NCBI RefSeq assembly: GCF_002104995.1
Contig: NW_024468258.1
Location: 558,001-622,000, forward strand
Direction: 5' to 3'
Length of the DNA: 64,000 bases
DNA from: Linderina pennispora
Taxonomy: Eukaryota; Kickxellomycota; Kickxellomycetes; Kickxellales; Kickxellaceae
The translations under genes were made by a program, and so were the position numbers. The notes beneath the pieces are model-generated. The model was not told where the DNA came from. It saw only the letters and a program-made list of their open reading frames with translations, and searched no databases. Shown here one piece after another: positions 40,465 to 50,412 of the stretch; the stretch's first letter is position 1; each line of letters starts with the position of its first letter.

Positions 40465-40531
40465 GCTGGTGAAGGCAGTGGCAGCGTTTTTGTTCGAGGC
40501 ACAGGGGCGGTTCGCTCGCACAGCAGGCTGT

Positions 40532-41805
40532 TCACACGATCGACCGCAGGCGCGGCGACAGCAGCGGCGTATGCTCCGTTGACGGGCATACGTTCTGCTT
40601 GCAGATGGGACAGAACTTCTTGCGAGTCGTCAGCCACCGGTCGATGCATTTAACGTGATACTGATGCCGGCACGGCAGAATACGGAGCTCATCTTCGTCG
40701 TCAAAGTCGTCCAGGCAGATCGCGCATTCCTCGGGCTCGCCCTCACGGTACTTTGAGTGGTAGAACGTCTTGGTCGGCAGCCCGTTGACCACGTCTGTCG
40801 GAGCCAGGTCGCGCAGCCGGTGCTGCCGCAGACGCAGCCGGTACAAAATGTAGATGAACCCCATCATCAGCATCGGCGACAGAATCGTAATGAACAGCAC
40901 ATCGAGGAACGGCAGCTCGTAGTACTCGTTGCGCATCAGCTTGATCATAAGCGGCCCGTCCGACATGGCTGCAGCATCGCGCAGTCCGTTGTATTCGCTG
41001 CGCGCAATAAACGATGACGGAATATGCACATCTGACGTGTCACCTACACTCGGAGCCAGTGTTTAGCATAATGCCTCAGAAAAAAAGCTTTCGCGCCGCC
41101 ATTGTTCCCTGATGATACTTTACCTGAGGCGTACATTGTCACGGGCAGATCGTACCATGGGTCGCCGACAAGCACCGCCGCGGCACCCGATGCCTGCATG
41201 TTGCGCACTTTCTCGACAAAGCCGCAGCTGCCGCGCTCCACCAGTGCTACCCACGCATGGTCCGTGTCCAGCCGGTGCACCAGCGGGCGGCACCCGTCCA
41301 CGTTGCCTGGCTCGATATCCTCGACGATCACCAGCCGTCCGACCAGGCCGTCGTCGCCCAGGTGCGATCCAAACATGGCTGACCGATCCTACACCAACCC
41401 CAAATAAGGGCATGTTTAAGCACAAAAACTATAGGCTTTTGCACGGCAATCCATATGCATGCTCGCCAAAGGATGCTCGTCTGGGCCATCCGCCGGGCCT
41501 TCCACACTCCAAAAGGGGAGCAGAAGACCCGGCTGAGTGGCCAGCTAAAAATGAGTGACACCCGAGAAGTGTGCTTGTTCTGCGGATCTCTTACCTCGAA
41601 GGTGACGTTTGTCGACTACACAACCAAGGAAACACAGGCTTAGCACATCGCAACAGAACCAACGATGAGCCGCTTATTATGACTCAGCCTCCCCACTTAC
41701 CACCACCACGACCGACGCCTGGACCTGCAGTATATTCGACACAGCCAGCAGCATGGCCACTAGCACGGCTATGCCCTGGCGTGCTGCGAAGCACAGCTTG
41801 CTCAT
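40532..41805 (-). CDS. PA-TM-RING ubiquitin ligase (RNF13/RNF167-like)
   Basis: Endomembrane E3 ligase: lumenal protease-associated domain, one membrane helix, cytosolic RING-H2. Four exons: 41701-41805, 41595-41615 (21 nt), 41124-41388 and 40532-41043. Total 903 nt, 300 aa, all phases consistent. Exon 1 is a signal peptide (MSKLCFAARQGIAVLVAMLLAVSNILQVQA). The microexon encodes STNVTFE and joins to DRSAMFGSHLGDD, matching the family's FxDxPAxFG motif. The PA domain includes GRLVIVEDIEPGNVDGC and ALVERGSCGFVEKVRNMQASGAAAVLVGD, then HIPSSFIARSEY. The membrane helix is FLDVLFITILSPMLMMGFIYILY. The RING-H2 is CAICLDDFDDEDELRILPCRHQYHVKCIDRWLTTRKKFCPICK, with all eight ligands present. No frame errors. 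Confidence 0.93.
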
Positions 41806-42464
41806 TCTTGGCAGGTTGCTTTTATGAAAGAGTGACGAAAATATGGAATTGCAAAAAGTGCGCGCAAGTAGAGCGACAGAGTAACAATGAACGGTGTTTT
41901 GGACCAAAAGGAGAATAAACGAGAGCTGAAGAATGTACGAGAAAAACAGCGAACGAGAGGGGCAAGAGCAGAGATGCAGCGGCAAGAAAAAAGCTGTCGC
42001 TGCTTGTTGCGGCTCTGAAAAAAAAAAAAAAACAGCCCCCACCACCACACCACTTGCGACGCCGAGGTATTTACCTACTTTCAGCGTCTGAAGTCACCTG
42101 CCACAAGCACCGGATTATAATTTTTTGCTAAACCTGCAGAGCGGGGAGCCATGCGCTGTGGCCGAGCCTGCTGCGTGGATTTCTGGCAGTGCTCCACACT
42201 GCTCCCTGCACCTCCTCCCCCTCCGCATCCTGGGATGCAGGCACCAGCCGGGGCTTCTGAACTCCCTTCTGGGGACACGCAGCGCCCACGCCCGGATGGA
42301 GTTGAGACAAAAAGGCAAAATGCAATTCTATTTCTCCCTCTGACAAAGAAATAATGTCGATGAATAGTGATGGAACATAGACTCAGGAGGACCACAGGCG
42401 CGAGAGACGCCGTGCCTCCTCCGCTCCGTAAAGATAGGGTCCTGAAATGCCGGCTGCATCAAGC
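41806..42464. other. Intergenic region with A16-like tract
   Basis: 660 bp between two minus-strand genes. It contains a long A tract at about 42,018-42,033. A similar tract lies at about 38,010-38,027, upstream of the SNF1 beta gene. Open frames are short. No RNA gene recognised. Confidence 0.4.
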
Positions 42465-43331
42465 TCAGCGGACCGCAAACGTGGCCACCATCACCACCAG
42501 CAGCGACCAGGCCACAGCAGGCGCCAGGTGCGTGGCAGCATTCGGATTGTAGTTTTTCGGCACGCCATCGTTGGTGCGGTCGTACCTGGAGATGAAGAAC
42601 GCAAATGGCATCGCATACTTTATCAAGTAGCCGGCCGGCACCACATCGCTCATCCGGAACCCGATCTCGCCATCATAAAAGTACATCGTGTACCCCGACC
42701 CCTCCCTCATGCCGACGCCGTCCGGCACGTCGTTCTTTGTGTCCCAGTAAAATTTCTTCCTGTCGCCGGTGACGTTGACTGCAATGTCATAGATGACTGG
42801 CTTGAGGCGCGGATCGGCGTGCGGGTCGCGTGGCATCTGCACCGAGATCATCAGCTTCTCGGGAACCTCGATCACATTGTTGTCGTACTCCCACTGCAGC
42901 TCGACCACAGAGTCCAGCTCAAACAAGGGCGTGTGCACTGTGCGTGGCGGTACCAACATCTTCATGCGCCCGGGCATTCTGCCCGCGTCCTTGTCGGCCT
43001 TGACGCGCTTCAGATAGGCACGCTCGGCATCGCTCTCGCTGTCGTCTTCTTCTTCCTCTACCTTGCGCGTCTTGGTCGGCCGTTTCCGCCCGCCCTTCTT
43101 GCTCTTGGAGTCGCCATCGTCGTCACCATCCGACTTGGTCGTCTTGGTGGGTTTCTTTCCCTGTGAGGAGCCCTTGCTGTCGCTGTCGCCCTTGCCATGC
43201 GAAGAGCCCGTGGAATGGGATGAGGCATCGGCCAGAATCAGCCCCTTGGACTCTGAATCGCCTTTCGCACCGCTGACTACCAGCAGCAGAAGAAGTGCGG
43301 CCAGTACGCCCACTATAGCCTTGCACCGCAT
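42465..43331 (-). CDS. Secreted, probably GPI-anchored protein, DUF7137-like
   Basis: ATG at 43331, 288 aa. An N-terminal signal peptide (MRCKAIVGVLAALLLLLVVSGAKG) precedes a ~90-residue Ser/Lys/Asp-rich region (SHGKGDSDSKGSSQGKKPTKTTKSDGDDDGDSKSKKGG). The folded part, about 125-260, reads ELDSVVELQWEYDNNVIEVPEKLMISVQMPR ... IYDIAVNVTGDRKKFYWDT ... YTMYFYDGEIGF. It resembles the fungal DUF7137 beta-sandwich family, which has a similar W-Y and WDT pattern. The C-terminus is hydrophobic (LAPAVAWSLLVVMVATFAVR) after Asn/Ala/Thr, as expected for a GPI signal. The family assignment is from memory and moderate; secretion is well supported. The substrate or role is unknown. Confidence 0.7.
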   Translation of the reverse strand: MRCKAIVGVLAALLLLLVVSGAKGDSESKGLILADASSHSTGSSHGKGDSDSKGSSQGKKPTKTTKSDGDDDGDSKSKKGGRKRPTKTRKVEEEEDDSESDAERAYLKRVKADKDAGRMPGRMKMLVPPRTVHTPLFELDSVVELQWEYDNNVIEVPEKLMISVQMPRDPHADPRLKPVIYDIAVNVTGDRKKFYWDTKNDVPDGVGMREGSGYTMYFYDGEIGFRMSDVVPAGYLIKYAMPFAFFISRYDRTNDGVPKNYNPNAATHLAPAVAWSLLVVMVATFAVR

Positions 43332-44186
43332 GTAGTAAGCAAAATAAAATGTAGATATGAAGAATCTAGTATTATGAAAATATGCAGATATGAAATGTTG
43401 CACAGAAATCGGCCTTCCTATACAGCAAACTACAAATGCGAATAGTGAGAAGAAGGATATGCAATAATGTGAAGAGACAGCGTGCTTGCCGAGGGAGAAA
43501 AGAAAGACGGGCTCGCTCAGACAAGAAGTCAAGGCCCAGCACCCATGTCGTGAAGATGTTTCTTGTAGCCAGCCAACACCACATATTGACATTCCCCGCA
43601 CACCATCATAACACCCTGGATGGCCACGAGGGTACGTGTCACTTTATTGTGTAGGGTTCACATCTCCACACAAACAGCAAGAGCAGCCAGGCTTGAGAAA
43701 GGTTGGACATGGGCAGAGGGATCCTCAATGCGGCAGTCATTAGCGCGCAATGTGCATTGCACACTGCCACAGCCGCATGGTTAAGGGGGAAAGGCGTCTC
43801 TGCTTCACGGAGGGCAAATGGCTGGCCACCCTACTTCCCAAAGAGGCGGTAGATACGCATATCTCAGACCCCACGTACACGCAATAGCCGCAGACTCGCT
43901 GCTCTGAAACCCGCACAGCGCAGCGTGCAAAACGGCGTTGGCATCTCTCCGCAGACCAGCACTCATTGTTGTAAGGCTAAACTTCAGAGCTCGAGTCGTC
44001 ATTTGCAAAAAACAGAACGAAAGCTACGAAAATAGACAAGTAGGAGAGTTATTCCACTTGTAACCTTAGAAAACAAGCCAGGAGCACGCTCTTACTTTAT
44101 TCGGGCTGCACATTCGGGAAAGAACATTACCAGCCGAACATCGGATTCAAACGCGCACACGGCTTGTTTGTCCAGCCTTCTTGCAT
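43332..44186. other. Intergenic region between DUF7137-like gene and RACK1
   Basis: 855 bp, presumably the promoter of the secreted protein and the 3' UTR of RACK1. Only short overlapping open frames. No RNA gene, TATA box or repeat recognised. Confidence 0.4.
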
Positions 44187-45484
44187 TTAGAGGCTGTTGG
44201 TGACCTGCCAGACACGGATGATGTTATCGGTGTAACCGGCGAACAGGACGTTGCCGTCAGCGGACCAGGCGAGCGAGATGCACTCGGGGTCGTTCGACTT
44301 CTTGCCGACACCGACGAAGTCGGGGCGGAGCTCGCAGACCGAGGACTTGGACTCGAGGTCCCAGACCTTGATGCACGAGCTGGTGGCAGCGCACAGCCAG
44401 TAGCGGTTGGGCGAGAAGACCAGGGCGTTGATGATGTCGCCGGCCTCCAGCGAGTACAGGTGCTTGCCGTCGTTGAGGTCCCACAGCATGGTGACGCCGT
44501 CCTTGCCACCCGAGGCGCACAGCGAACCGTCAGGCGAGACAGTGACGGTGTTGACGTAGCCGGTGTGGCCGTAGTGGTTGGTGCGCAGCTTGAACTTGGT
44601 CAGATCCCAGACCTAAAAGCATGTTGGAACAGAGCGGTTGCGGTTAGCATCCAGTGCCAAAAGTGCGATCCCAGGCAAAAAGAGGAGAGCACACATCAGC
44701 CAAAAGGGAGGCTGATGTGGGTGCTGCCTCAGTAAAGTTTGGTGTTGTTTGTCTCATCGGCCGTCTGCCTCTGAAGTAGCAAATATAGAAAACATCATGG
44801 GCAGCAGCACCATTGCTGCAGTGGCTGCAGAGGCGGTTGCTGATACATACCTTGACAGCCTTGTCCCAGCCCGACGAGACGATCAGGGGGTTGTTGGGGT
44901 TGGGCGAGAAGCGGACGCACGAGACCCAGTCGGAGTGGCCCTCATCGGTGATGTCGTACTTGCACTCACCAAGGGTGTTCCAGACCTTGATGGTCTTGTC
45001 GCGCGAGGCCGAGATGATCTGGCGGTTGTCCGGCGAGAACGAAACCGAGAGGACATCCTTGGTGTGGCCAACGAAGCGGCGGGTGGTGACACCGGTGTTC
45101 AGGTCCCACAGGCGCAGGGTCTTATCCCACGAGGCCGACAGAGCGTACTGGCCGTCCGACGAGATAACGACGTCCTCGACAAAGTGGTTGTGGCCGTGGA
45201 GCGAGCGCTTGGCAACACCGTAGTTGGTGTCGTCGCGGGTCAGGTTCCAGACGAACAGGGTCTTGTCGCGCGAGGCGGAGACCAGGAGGTCGGGGTTCTC
45301 GGCCGAGGTGGCGAGAGCGGTGACGGCACCGGCGTGACCTAAATAACAGCAGCAAGCCCGATTAGTTGAATGTCCCGATTCGCAATCCAACGCCTTCTCC
45401 CAATTCCGGAGTCTGCGCTCCAAATCACGACTACTGCTGATACGCACCGACAAGGGTTCCACGGAGAACAAGGCTGGCAGACAT
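44187..45484 (-). CDS. RACK1 / Asc1 / Cpc2 WD-repeat ribosomal scaffold
   Basis: Seven-bladed WD40 protein on the 40S ribosomal subunit that couples translation to signalling. Exons 45448-45484, 44851-45338 and 44187-44612. The introns are 109 nt and 238 nt. Total 951 nt, 316 aa, the exact family length. It begins [22 protein letters not shown]. Blades are visible as [67 protein letters not shown] and [12 protein letters not shown]. The last blade is [14 protein letters not shown]. The [19 protein letters not shown] motif is RACK1-specific. Intron 2 carries a C/D snoRNA. Codon bias toward C/G ends suggests high expression. No frame errors. Confidence 0.97.
44721..44806 (-). ncRNA. C/D box snoRNA, U24/snR24-like, in RACK1 intron 2
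   Basis: Read on the minus strand, a C box ATGATGT (44,792-44,798) is followed by ATATTTGCTACTTC and a D' box CAGA. Then come a C'-like CGATGAGAC and CACCAA, and a D box CTGA (44,729-44,732). GCTGCC (44,799-44,804) pairs with GGCAGC (44,723-44,728) as terminal stem. The guide TATTTGCTACTT and the CGATGAGAC element match what I recall of yeast snR24 (U24), which resides in the ASC1 intron, the same host gene. It would guide 2'-O-methylation of large-subunit rRNA. Confidence 0.8.
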
Positions 45485-45703
45485 GGCTTTTCCTTTCTTT
45501 AGAGCAAAGAGTAACTTGTTGAAAAAGTTGTTTCGGGAAAAAGAGAGAAGGAAACCATCCCCAGCGCCGGCGCGCCAGGCACTTTTAATCTGAGCAGTGC
45601 GGTGCGAAAAAATAATCTTGGCCGGGGTCGGCCCAGAATCGCGAAACTGTAGGGAAAATTTTTCGACTCGACTCCGGTCCCGCCGCGGCTCGGCTCCTGC
45701 ACG

Positions 45704-47095
45704 CTAGAAGTCGTCATCGTCATCGTCGGAGTCCATCAGGCGGCGCGACTTGGCGCTGCGCCCAGCATGGTGGGTGCTGGCATCGTCGTCGTCGCCGTGT
45801 GTGCGCTTGGCGTCGTTGAGTCGGCGCGCATACTCCTCCTCCTCCTCCTCCTCCTCGTCGAACTCGTCGTGCGGGCCGACCTCCAGCTCGGCGTCATCGT
45901 CGACGACAAAGCCGTCGTCGTCCTCCTCCTCGTCAATGTACGAGTTGCGGGCGCGACGGGCAAAGGGCGCGGCGTTGTATGCGGGGGCGCGGCCAGCGCG
46001 GCTCGAGTCACGTGCAGAGCGCTCAACGTCGACATCCTGCTCGTCAGACCCGTATCCATATCCGTGCTCGTCGTCCGAGTACGCGTTGTCCTGCACAGGC
46101 GCGTTGCGCTGGTCCCTGGCCTCCTTGCGCTCGCGCAGCTTCTCCTCCTTGCGACGCAGCCGCTCGCGCTTTTCCTCCTCCATCTCCTCGCGCTTGGCGA
46201 TAAGCTCCGGGTCCTCCTCGGCGACCATAAACCGGGTTCCACCGGGCTTGTGTGCCGCCGATCCTGCAGTCTTGAGGCGGGGCAGCAGATGTGAGACCGC
46301 ATGGCGAGCCTTTACCGACTGGCGCGACGGCCGCAGCGACCATTTGTCTGTCAGCTTCGCGTGGCTCATCATCAGGCCGGCAGACAGGTGCTGCGCGGCG
46401 ATGTACTGCTGCTCCGCAGCCAGGCTGTCCGCAGACACATTGTATGACTCGGGCACACTGCCGCCGACCATCACCGTCATCGATCCATCGGACCACCGCA
46501 CCAGCCGCGTATTGCTCTCGTGCTTCCCGTTCTTGCCGATACGCCACCGCACAGTGTTGGAGATGACGCCGTCGACAGCCGAGGCCAGTTCAGCCGACAC
46601 CTTGGTTCGGAATCCTGACCGCTCGGCCTCCCTGTGCTCGTCAGCAATCACATCCTCGTACGCGTCCGCCGAGAACGGTGTCGACTCAAACTGCAAGATA
46701 TTTGGTGTCCGTGCAATCACAAAGCGGTCGTCAGACGCCCGCGGCATCGGCAGCACCGGGATCTTGGCCCCCAGCACTTTGACTTTCTGCCGAATGTATT
46801 TGTCATCGTCGACGCTGCGCATGCTGTGTGTGCTGCGCGCATCGTCGTCATCTCTGTCTGTGTGTCTGTCGCCTGTCTGCTCTGCCTCCTCGTCGCTGCC
46901 AAACAGATCTTCTAACGCGTCGCCGTCGGCCTTCTCGGGCCTTGGTGCCACAGGCTCCTCGGTGTCGCTGCCAAACAGGTCGTCGGCTACATTGCCCGGC
47001 GTCTCTGTCGCTGCAGGCGAGCTGCCGCGTGCAGGCGAGCGCGGGTTGCCCTTGGTCTCACTGTCGCTTACATCGGAGCCGAACAAATCGTCCAT
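45704..47095 (-). CDS. LEO1: LEO1, Paf1 transcription elongation complex subunit
   Basis: Subunit of the RNA polymerase II Paf1 complex, needed for H2B ubiquitination and elongation through chromatin. ATG at 47095, 463 aa, intact. The N-terminus carries three DLFGSD motifs (MDDLFGSD, DDLFGSDTEE and EDLFGSDEEA), typical of acidic Leo1 tails. The Leo1 core (~100-280) reads AKIPVLPMPRASDDRFVIARTPNILQFESTPF, NTVRWRIGKNGKHESNTRLVRWSDGSMTVMVGG and LRPSRQSVKARHAVS. A Lys/Arg/Glu helix follows (REEMEEEKRERLRRKEEKLRERKEARDQ), then an acidic tail ending DSDDDDDDF. The start chosen is the ATG before DDLFGSD; an upstream in-frame extension exists but looks like leader. It is divergent from the small membrane protein gene, with 149 bp between starts. 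Confidence 0.95.
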   Translation of the reverse strand: MDDLFGSDVSDSETKGNPRSPARGSSPAATETPGNVADDLFGSDTEEPVAPRPEKADGDALEDLFGSDEEAEQTGDRHTDRDDDDARSTHSMRSVDDDKYIRQKVKVLGAKIPVLPMPRASDDRFVIARTPNILQFESTPFSADAYEDVIADEHREAERSGFRTKVSAELASAVDGVISNTVRWRIGKNGKHESNTRLVRWSDGSMTVMVGGSVPESYNVSADSLAAEQQYIAAQHLSAGLMMSHAKLTDKWSLRPSRQSVKARHAVSHLLPRLKTAGSAAHKPGGTRFMVAEEDPELIAKREEMEEEKRERLRRKEEKLRERKEARDQRNAPVQDNAYSDDEHGYGYGSDEQDVDVERSARDSSRAGRAPAYNAAPFARRARNSYIDEEEDDDGFVVDDDAELEVGPHDEFDEEEEEEEEYARRLNDAKRTHGDDDDASTHHAGRSAKSRRLMDSDDDDDDF

Positions 47096-47244
47096 TTTCA
47101 ATTTGTGCAAGTTTATGATTATAGAGTCAAAACACGTTGGCAGCAGGAAAGAAAATGCGATCATTCATTCATTGCACGCGTCTTGCTTTGTTGCGCTCTA
47201 AACCCTTTACATTTCCTGCCCATTTTCCCGCTGCTCGCATTCAA

Positions 47245-47533
47245 ATGCTCGTTGACCAAGTCCGCTTGGTCCTCATTGCCTTCGCTATCGGATACCTAAC
47301 GCGACATTTCAACCCGCTCAACTGGGACCAGATTAAGGAAATCGTCTCGCTCCGGCTCACCCAGCTCTCGCCGCTCCTGCTAGTCATACTCGGCATCCTG
47401 CTAACACTGACCGCGCTCGCACTGCTGCTCTACCCGTTCGCGAAGGTAGCCGACTGGGAGGCAAAGAACAATCCCCGGATACGCATTCCGCACCTCTGCG
47501 CGCGAGCACCTGAAGCGTCGCGGCAGCTTCTAA
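47245..47533 (+). CDS. Small two-pass membrane protein, hypothetical
   Basis: ATG at 47245 (MLVDQVRLVLIAFAIGYLTRHFNPLNWDQIKEIV). One inserted base near 47,490, consistent with the rest of the window, joins it to TSAREHLKRRGSF and a TAA at 47,531-47,533, giving 95 aa. Two hydrophobic segments are visible: VRLVLIAFAIGYL (residues 6-18) and LSPLLLVILGILLTLTALALLLYPF (about 42-66). A charged tail follows (KVADWEAKNNPRIRIP). Not recognised. Its stop codon is only three bases before the GPI1 start, so the two may share a transcript. Confidence 0.5.
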
Positions 47534-47536
47534 ATC

Positions 47537-49362
47537 ATGGACACAGTCAAAATATTCTGGCCAAAGCACCTCTCCAAGGACATCAAGGAGAGTGGGTACC
47601 TTGTCGGCTGGGACTTGGGCGTCAACGGAGTTGGTGGTGGCCACCAAGGCGTCGTTTGCCAATGCCTGCCAGGTCACTGCCGATATGGAGGCGTACCACC
47701 AGGAGCTGGCCTCCGAGGAGCCGCTGAAGAAGCCCAAGATCGTTGGGTACCTGAGCCGTGAAAACGAGGGTCTGTGCGAACCCGATGCGCGTGACCTGAG
47801 CACCTGTGTGGGTCTCGGCCTTCACGTCGCGCTCGCAGGTTGCATTCCGCTCGATCCTACATCCTCGGCCAGCTGCATCCGTGCCGTGTCATCGTCACGC
47901 TGTATGAGCAGAACCCACAGAAACCCATGCACTTTTACAAGGCATCGCCGCTGAACCTCGATCTGACTGCTACACAGCCCCACATCCATTCGCCGCTGCA
48001 GACAACGCTCGACTACATCAACACAACCACCCAGCTGTATATGTACATGCACGACTCCGATGCCGCCAAGCGCCGCGCCAGCCACCAGCAAGACGACAAG
48101 GCCATTTCGAGCGGATTCACCAGCGATCTATGCAATCTGTTCTTGGCGCTCTCCGCGTTCATCCTGCGGCTGCTGGACACGCCCGTCGGCGGCTTCAAGA
48201 TGCGGAGAGATGTCGGCCGTTGGCCAGCAATTGGATCTAGTGCTGCGACGTCTGGCGTACCTGACCGAGCAGGCGCGCCAGCCGCGCCATGTGCACAACA
48301 ACGCCCAGCACGTCAGCATCTGGAACAGCATCTGGGTTATCGCTGTCGACATTGCGCTTGGTTGCATCCTGGGCACTGTGCTTTTGTTTTACGCTGCGCC
48401 AGTTGCAAACTACATAGAGGAGAACCTGAAAGCTGTACACCGTGGTATCGCTTGAGAAGATGATTTTTTGGTTGGATGGTGCGCCCGCCGGCCTCAAACT
48501 CAACAAGGGACTCGATCACTTCCTCGCCGAGCTGTTCCTGTGGCTGATCCACTTCTGGACCATTACTTTCCAGCCGCTGATGCAGTACGTCAAGACTGTG
48601 GTTGTGTGTGCATCGTGGGCCGGCTTTGTCGTCGGCTTCTCCATGCAGCTGGTGATTCTCTCCGACACCATGGCACTGACAACACTACACACATATTGGT
48701 TCTATATGATTGCTACACGCATCTTCCACTGGCAGCTGCTCATGCTCTATTCGCTGTTCAACCTGTTCCGCGGCCGCAAGCACAACGTGCTGCGCAATCG
48801 CATAGACAGCTGCGACTACGATCTCGACCAGCTGCTGATCGGCACCATTCTATTCACCCTGCTCATCTACCTCTTCCCCACCGTGCTTGTCTACTACCTG
48901 ACCTTTGCCATGCGCCGCGTCGTCGTCATCATGGGGCAGGGCCTCCTGGAGATCCTGCTTAGCATCGTCAACCATTTCCCGATCTTCTACATCATCCAGC
49001 GTATCCGCGATCCGCTCCTGTTCCCGGGCGGCGTTGCCTACAGTCATTGACTCCAAGTATGTGCGTCGCTTCGTCGAGCCCTAACTGGAAGCTGCCAGGC
49101 TCGCCTGTACACATTTCGCGCGACCCAATTCCGACTCGCCGCCAGAGGCCGCCTGGACGTGACGGTGATTGAGATGCGCTCGATCCCGGTGCCCTTCACG
49201 GCGATTTTCTTCCAGTACTACCAGATCTGGGTGCAGTTCAGTGCAAACTACTTGTCGTGGGGTCTATTGCGCTCGCTACTTGTCGGCGATGTCATCCATC
49301 CAGTGCCGCGGCTCCAGCATACCATGATTCCAGGCGTTGCCGTTGGCAGCAAGAGCAAGTAG
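47537..49362 (+). CDS. GPI1: GPI1/PIG-Q subunit of GPI-GlcNAc transferase (frameshifted)
   Basis: Component of the ER complex that starts GPI-anchor synthesis by moving GlcNAc onto phosphatidylinositol. ATG at 47537 (MDTVKIFWPKHLSKDIKESGYLVGW). The body is spread over several frames by one-base insertions. One segment is CRVIVTLYEQNPQKPMHFYKA; others are IWNSIWVIAVDIALGCILGTVLL and the hallmark VSLEKMIFWLDGAPAGLKLNKGLDHFLAELFLWLIHFW. Then come MATRIFHW-like helices and DQLLIGTILFTLLIYLFPTVLVYYLTF. The last part reads VTVIEMRSIPVPFTAIFFQYYQIW and ends VAVGSKSK at 49,362. Several membrane helices fall in residues ~300-560. The region 48,442-49,050 is an intact 200-codon stretch. Identification is strong; exact boundaries between frames are approximate. 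Confidence 0.88.
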
Positions 49363-49476
49363 CGCCTGCCCCTACTAGAATCCCATTTTGTTATTTATGC
49401 CTCCATCTTTCACCTTATTTCATAAAGCCCATCCTCAAAATACGGAAAATTTCGATATTTCATCGATACCCACATC

Positions 49477-50412
49477 ATGTGTGCTGCAGACAACGACGAC
49501 GGGTTCACGCTGGTCACATCGAAGCGGAAACAGAGGGGATTCAGGCGTCCCGCCGGCTGCGCTCAGGAAACTGGAGCCTGCCAAGGACAACGGCGTGCCC
49601 TCCACCAAGGGGCTGTATTCGCAAAGCAGTGCTCCTGACAAAAGAGAAGGACACTGCCGCCACTGCGCAGGAACAAGTCGAAGATATCATCGATAAGCGA
49701 GCTACACTGAACAGCAGCAAGTTCCTGGATTCCTCTATCCGAGCTCATCACCGCTGTCAAAGACTTTGGTCCCGAAGAAGTCGTTTGCTATGGAATTGGG
49801 TCTCTGGCGAACCAGGTCTCGCAATGGCAGCTTGCTCTCATCCTTATTCTGAACACCCGCTTTGACGCGAAGATGCTGGCATTCGATCCAGCAACCTCGC
49901 CTGCCGACATCCACACCTACCAGCACTTTGGTGTGAACGTGATTGAAACAAATGAGGTACAGTATACGCCTGGCTTTTGTCGCACTTGTATGCCGCTGTT
50001 ATTAACAATTGGGAAAAACTACTGGGAAAACTACTAGGAAGCAAAGCGCAAGGCTACAGCAAAGACGCTATTCTATATGCCGCACTGCGAGCAGTTCCTC
50101 TACGACAACCTCCTAGGCGCCAACTCCGCAACGCTCGCCAACCTGATGATCATCGGCAACCACTTTTCTGGTTACCAGGATGCCCAAACTGCTGCACAGT
50201 TCCTTGCACGCTCGCCCAACATCGCCCACGCCCTTCCTTCGCTCAGCACCACCTCGTTCCCGCCCGAGTCCCAGCTCGGCCTGCGTCACGCACCATTCGC
50301 CTTCACTGACACCTGCCTCCAGCATTTTAGAACGGGTTGTTCAGTCCCGGCACAGCACTCGCCGTCCGCTGGGCCTCAAACATCGGCTGCAGCCGACTCG
50401 CCAGCTCCATAG
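49477..50412 (+). CDS. SRR1/Ber1-like protein (frameshifted)
   Basis: SRR1-domain protein; yeast Ber1 affects microtubule-related processes, plant SRR1 the clock and PHYB signalling. ATG at 49477 (MCAADNDDGFTLVTSKRKQRGFRR), a basic N-terminus found in the family. After frame changes the SRR1 core appears: FGPEEVVCYGIGSLA, QWQLALILILNTRF, LAFDPATSPADIHTYQHFGVNVIETNE. An 81-nt intron follows (49,957-50,037, GTACAG...TAG). Exon 2 from 50,038 reads KTLFYMPHCEQFLYDNLLGANSATLANLMIIGNHFSGYQD, then FAFTDTCLQHF. Family members normally end near FTDTSLQWF, at about 50,327. As written the frame stays open to 50,412, overlapping the convergent minus-strand gene. Confidence 0.85.

Noticed and set aside
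45750-47201. 483-codon plus-strand frame opposite LEO1
   Set aside because: Poly-Ser shadow of the Asp/Glu-rich LEO1 coding strand. LEO1 motifs are unambiguous.
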